From contig LLCB01000241.1 in assembly GCA_001414345.1 (NCBI GenBank), positions 28,105 to 92,104 on the forward strand: a stretch of DNA of 64,000 nucleotides, read 5' to 3'. The stretch's first letter is position 1. Each line of letters begins with the position of its first letter. A model generated the notes under the pieces. It was not told the origin of the DNA. It saw nothing but the letters and a program-made list of their open reading frames with translations, and ran no database searches. Source of the DNA: Hymenoscyphus infarciens. Lineage: Eukaryota > Ascomycota > Leotiomycetes > Helotiales > Helotiaceae. A program made the translations under genes and the position numbers. Of the stretch, positions 61,557 to 64,000 are shown in pieces.

Positions 61557-62426
61557 TTATCTGTCATAGAAAAAAGCGCAGAGGTTAAAAATAACCATTT
61601 CTAGAAACAATACTAAGAGGCGAAGAAAACCAGGTACCGCTTTAAGATTAATAAACCAGAGATTGAAGCCGAGAGAGAATAAACCTAACAACCAGGCTAG
61701 AACCAAACTCTGCCATGGTTCCAATCTATTTGCCGAAATGACTTCAGCCTCGGAGGCACCCCATTTCCTCAACTCATCTGGAGTTGGCTTCCAATACTCA
61801 CTTTTCATACTATTATAAACTGAGTAAAAAATTGGAATGTTCATGGAGAACGGAACCTCTTTCTTTAAAGAATCTCCCACTGTGAGCATGGCGTTCGCCC
61901 ATGGTCGTCCATGACCAGACCACCCACACCCGCCCTGACTAGGTGAAATGGTTAAAAGGTCTTCTCGGAGGAAAATCCCGAAGAAAGCGTGCATCATCTC
62001 ATGAAACAATGTACCAATGAGGGTTATGGCGCGCTTTCTGTTCCATTGGTCCCCGGGTTTCAGAATTTTCTTGAGAACTAGCTCTTTATTTTTCTGATTC
62101 CAGAACCCAAGAGTAGAAACAAAAGATCCGCCCAATTCATTCTCATCACCAAACCTAATTTTGATATGACGAAAAAGGTTTCCGAAGAAGAAGAGCAGGT
62201 CTAGCGATAGAGCCCACTTCGTTATAAAGCTTTGGAGATCCTGCTCCGTAACAACCCCTTCTGGAATCTCCCCATTACGAATGATATTAATAAAGTAACG
62301 ACCAGCGCGGTTGCAACGTGCCTCAAGCGGCCATTGTGTGTCTTGCTCGAATGCAGATAGAAGGTCATCCCAATGATAACTATATGGAATTAGTGTCGGA
62401 AAGTAGCTCGACTGTTGGGTTGCCAT
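61557..62426 (-). CDS. SprT-like zinc metallopeptidase with C-terminal membrane helices
   Basis: Single exon, 289 residues, ATG at 62,424-62,426, stop at 61,557-61,559. The active-site helix is GTLFHEMMHAFF (138-149): His142, Glu143 and His146 form HExxH. GHGRPWANA (171-179) gives the third ligand His172 in the G-H-G-x-x-W block that follows HExxH in SprT-like proteins. The HExxH and G-H-G segments are typical, but a downstream zinc-ribbon of SPRTN type is absent. Residues 241-260 and 264-287 are strongly hydrophobic and probably two membrane helices, so the enzyme may be tail-anchored. No N-terminal signal is seen. SprT-like proteins cleave DNA-bound or other proteins; here the substrate is unknown. 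The gene sits alone in a 1.3-kb island between RIP blocks, but its own codons show no RIP. Confidence 0.75.
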   Translation of the reverse strand: MATQQSSYFPTLIPYSYHWDDLLSAFEQDTQWPLEARCNRAGRYFINIIRNGEIPEGVVTEQDLQSFITKWALSLDLLFFFGNLFRHIKIRFGDENELGGSFVSTLGFWNQKNKELVLKKILKPGDQWNRKRAITLIGTLFHEMMHAFFGIFLREDLLTISPSQGGCGWSGHGRPWANAMLTVGDSLKKEVPFSMNIPIFYSVYNSMKSEYWKPTPDELRKWGASEAEVISANRLEPWQSLVLAWLLGLFSLGFNLWFINLKAVPGFLRLLVLFLEMVIFNLCAFFYDR

Positions 62427-62690
62427 TTTGAAAGTTTTAACCGATGCGTTGATGATGAATGGACTCTTGAACTCTACCTCGCAAATGTAATATGTGATTT
62501 ATATCAACAAGTGCATTGTGAGAAAACAAAGAGTTTCTGAAATACATTGTTTAGACCCTTTGTCGCAAGTTACAGTAAAACAGGAGAAAGATTCTAGGGG
62601 CGGATTGACAGTTTTTGGGTGTGGGACCGTGGTCTGAAACCTGGCGCTGCCAAGCCCGCTAGGCCTAATTAGTAAATCACGTGCTTACCC
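62427..62690 (-). promoter_or_regulatory. 5' flank of the SprT-like gene
   Basis: About 260 bp of normal composition upstream of the minus-strand start, ending in AAAAAAAA near 62,695 where RIP-like DNA begins. It must contain the promoter. No specific factor site can be supported. Confidence 0.45.
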
Positions 62691-64000
62691 TATCAAAAAA
62701 AAGTATAGATAGCTTTAAATTAATAACATAATTTTTTAAAGTATCTAAGTATACTTTTAACTATAACTATAGTTATAAACTATCTATTTCTTATCTCTAA
62801 AAAGCTTTAAATTAATTAATCTATCTTTTATATTTATCTTTATAAATATTAAAGTTATATAAAACTAGAAATAAGATAAATTATACTCTTAGAGTTTCGA
62901 ACAAGTTTATCTTTTATTCTATACTATTTACTTCTCTATACTACTCTTCTAAAAGCTTTAAAATACTCTAATAATATATACTAATTACTTTTTAATATAT
63001 AGAATTTAATTATAAGTCTAATATATTTATTAGAATAGAAAGTACTTTATAAATAACCTTTCTACTACTAATAATCTAGAGTCTACTAGGTACTTTAGTA
63101 TATACTCTAGATAGTATTATAAGCTTAATATATATAGGAAATATTCTAATATATATATATAGTTATATAATATTTCAAATTAATACTAATAAGACTTAGA
63201 GAGCTAATAAAAGAACTATATATATTATTTCTACTAATTTAACTACTATCTAATAGTTAATCTTATAAGTTAAAAGACTCTCTTACTTTTAAAGGAGTTT
63301 ACTTACTTTATTAGCTTAGAATATATAATAATATATAATTAAAAAAGAACGTTTTATAATATAATTATAATTATAAGTAACCTTTCTTAGAGATATATTT
63401 TGTATAGCGTAAGTTTCTTAGTAATATAAGTAAAGCCTCTTAGTTTAAGAGTCTTTTAACTAAATCTTTATAGTCTACTATATCTAATACTTTTAATTAT
63501 CTTATAAAAGACTATTATAATATAATACTCTAATATTAATTTAGCTTTATCTTTTAAATTAAAAGCTTATTAAATATTAAGAAATAACTTAATACTCTTT
63601 TAACTATATAGAGTAATAGTCTTATTTAAGATCTAGATATATAGTAAGAATCTAGAAGATATAGAAGTATAGATATATATAATAGAGTATTATAAGAGAT
63701 AGTATTTTAACACTTTAATTACTTTTAATACTAGTGCTTTATAATAATACCTAGAATATACTTAGTAGTCACTTACTCTTAGCGGCTTTTTACTCTTATA
63801 ATTACTTTATAAGTAATATAGAAAGTAATCTAATTTAATACTAATTAAAAAGCTAATCTTTTATTTAAAAGATAATTCTTAATTTAAGAGATTTATAAAT
63901 AAAAAGAGATTAATTAAAGTATACTAGCTAGTATATAGATAAGTAAAGTAGAGATTTACTTTTAACTTAAGAGACTTTTATACTTATTAAATAAATAATA
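62691..64000. other. RIP-altered DNA, unassigned
   Basis: CpA/TpG-depleted to the end of the window. A minus-strand frame at about 62,700-63,600 reads as protein-like through RIP-type stops, but shows no family motif I know. No LTR, inverted repeat or tail was recognised; the element probably extends past the window. Confidence 0.4.

Overview
The window looks like nuclear DNA of a filamentous ascomycete (Pezizomycotina). The genes have short GT-AG introns (56, 70 and 71 bp) and fungal protein families. Between them lie long A+T-rich blocks in which CpA and TpG are almost absent and TpA is greatly enriched. That is the footprint of repeat-induced point mutation (RIP), and every large block resolves into dead transposons. 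The genus cannot be fixed from the sequence; no RNA gene, CRISPR array or origin was seen.

Layout: (1) 2-1,687, the 3' part of a probable mitochondrial Mmc1-type gene. (2) 1,900-43,000, a nested transposon block. A DIRS-order (Ngaro-like) tyrosine-recombinase retrotransposon starts at 5,454 and ends at 42,017, with split direct repeats A1 ... B1-A2 ... B2. Its ~6.2 kb body is broken by five direct insertion events: a LINE (which itself holds a Ty3/gypsy chromovirus), a hAT DNA transposon (which itself holds a Ty1/copia element), a second copia element, and a solo LTR of the chromovirus family. Exact target-site duplications (TSDs) support the borders of the LINE, the chromovirus, hAT, both copia elements and the solo LTR. 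A gag-only relative of the chromovirus (2,262-4,961) and a deleted mini-copia (42,080-42,943) flank it. (3) 43,050-51,600, a gene island: a small membrane protein, a GCS/GS-fold amidoligase (minus) divergent from a gamma-glutamylcyclotransferase-like gene (plus), and a 1,253-residue ankyrin/coiled-coil protein. (4) 51,600-61,400, a second RIP block: a Tc1/mariner relic split by a second LINE, plus unassigned coding-like relics. (5) 61,400-62,690, a one-gene island with a SprT-like metallopeptidase carrying C-terminal membrane helices. (6) 62,700-64,000, more RIP-altered DNA.

Functionally, the most suggestive live pair is the divergent amidoligase and cyclotransferase: one fold makes amide (often gamma-glutamyl) bonds and the other removes gamma-glutamyl groups, so a make-and-break pathway is a reasonable inference. 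The transposons are inactivated, with stop codons where CAA, CAG or TGG once stood. Because RIP removes ATG (its TpG step), almost no ATG-started frame survives in the blocks, and the element proteins are visible only by reading through stops.
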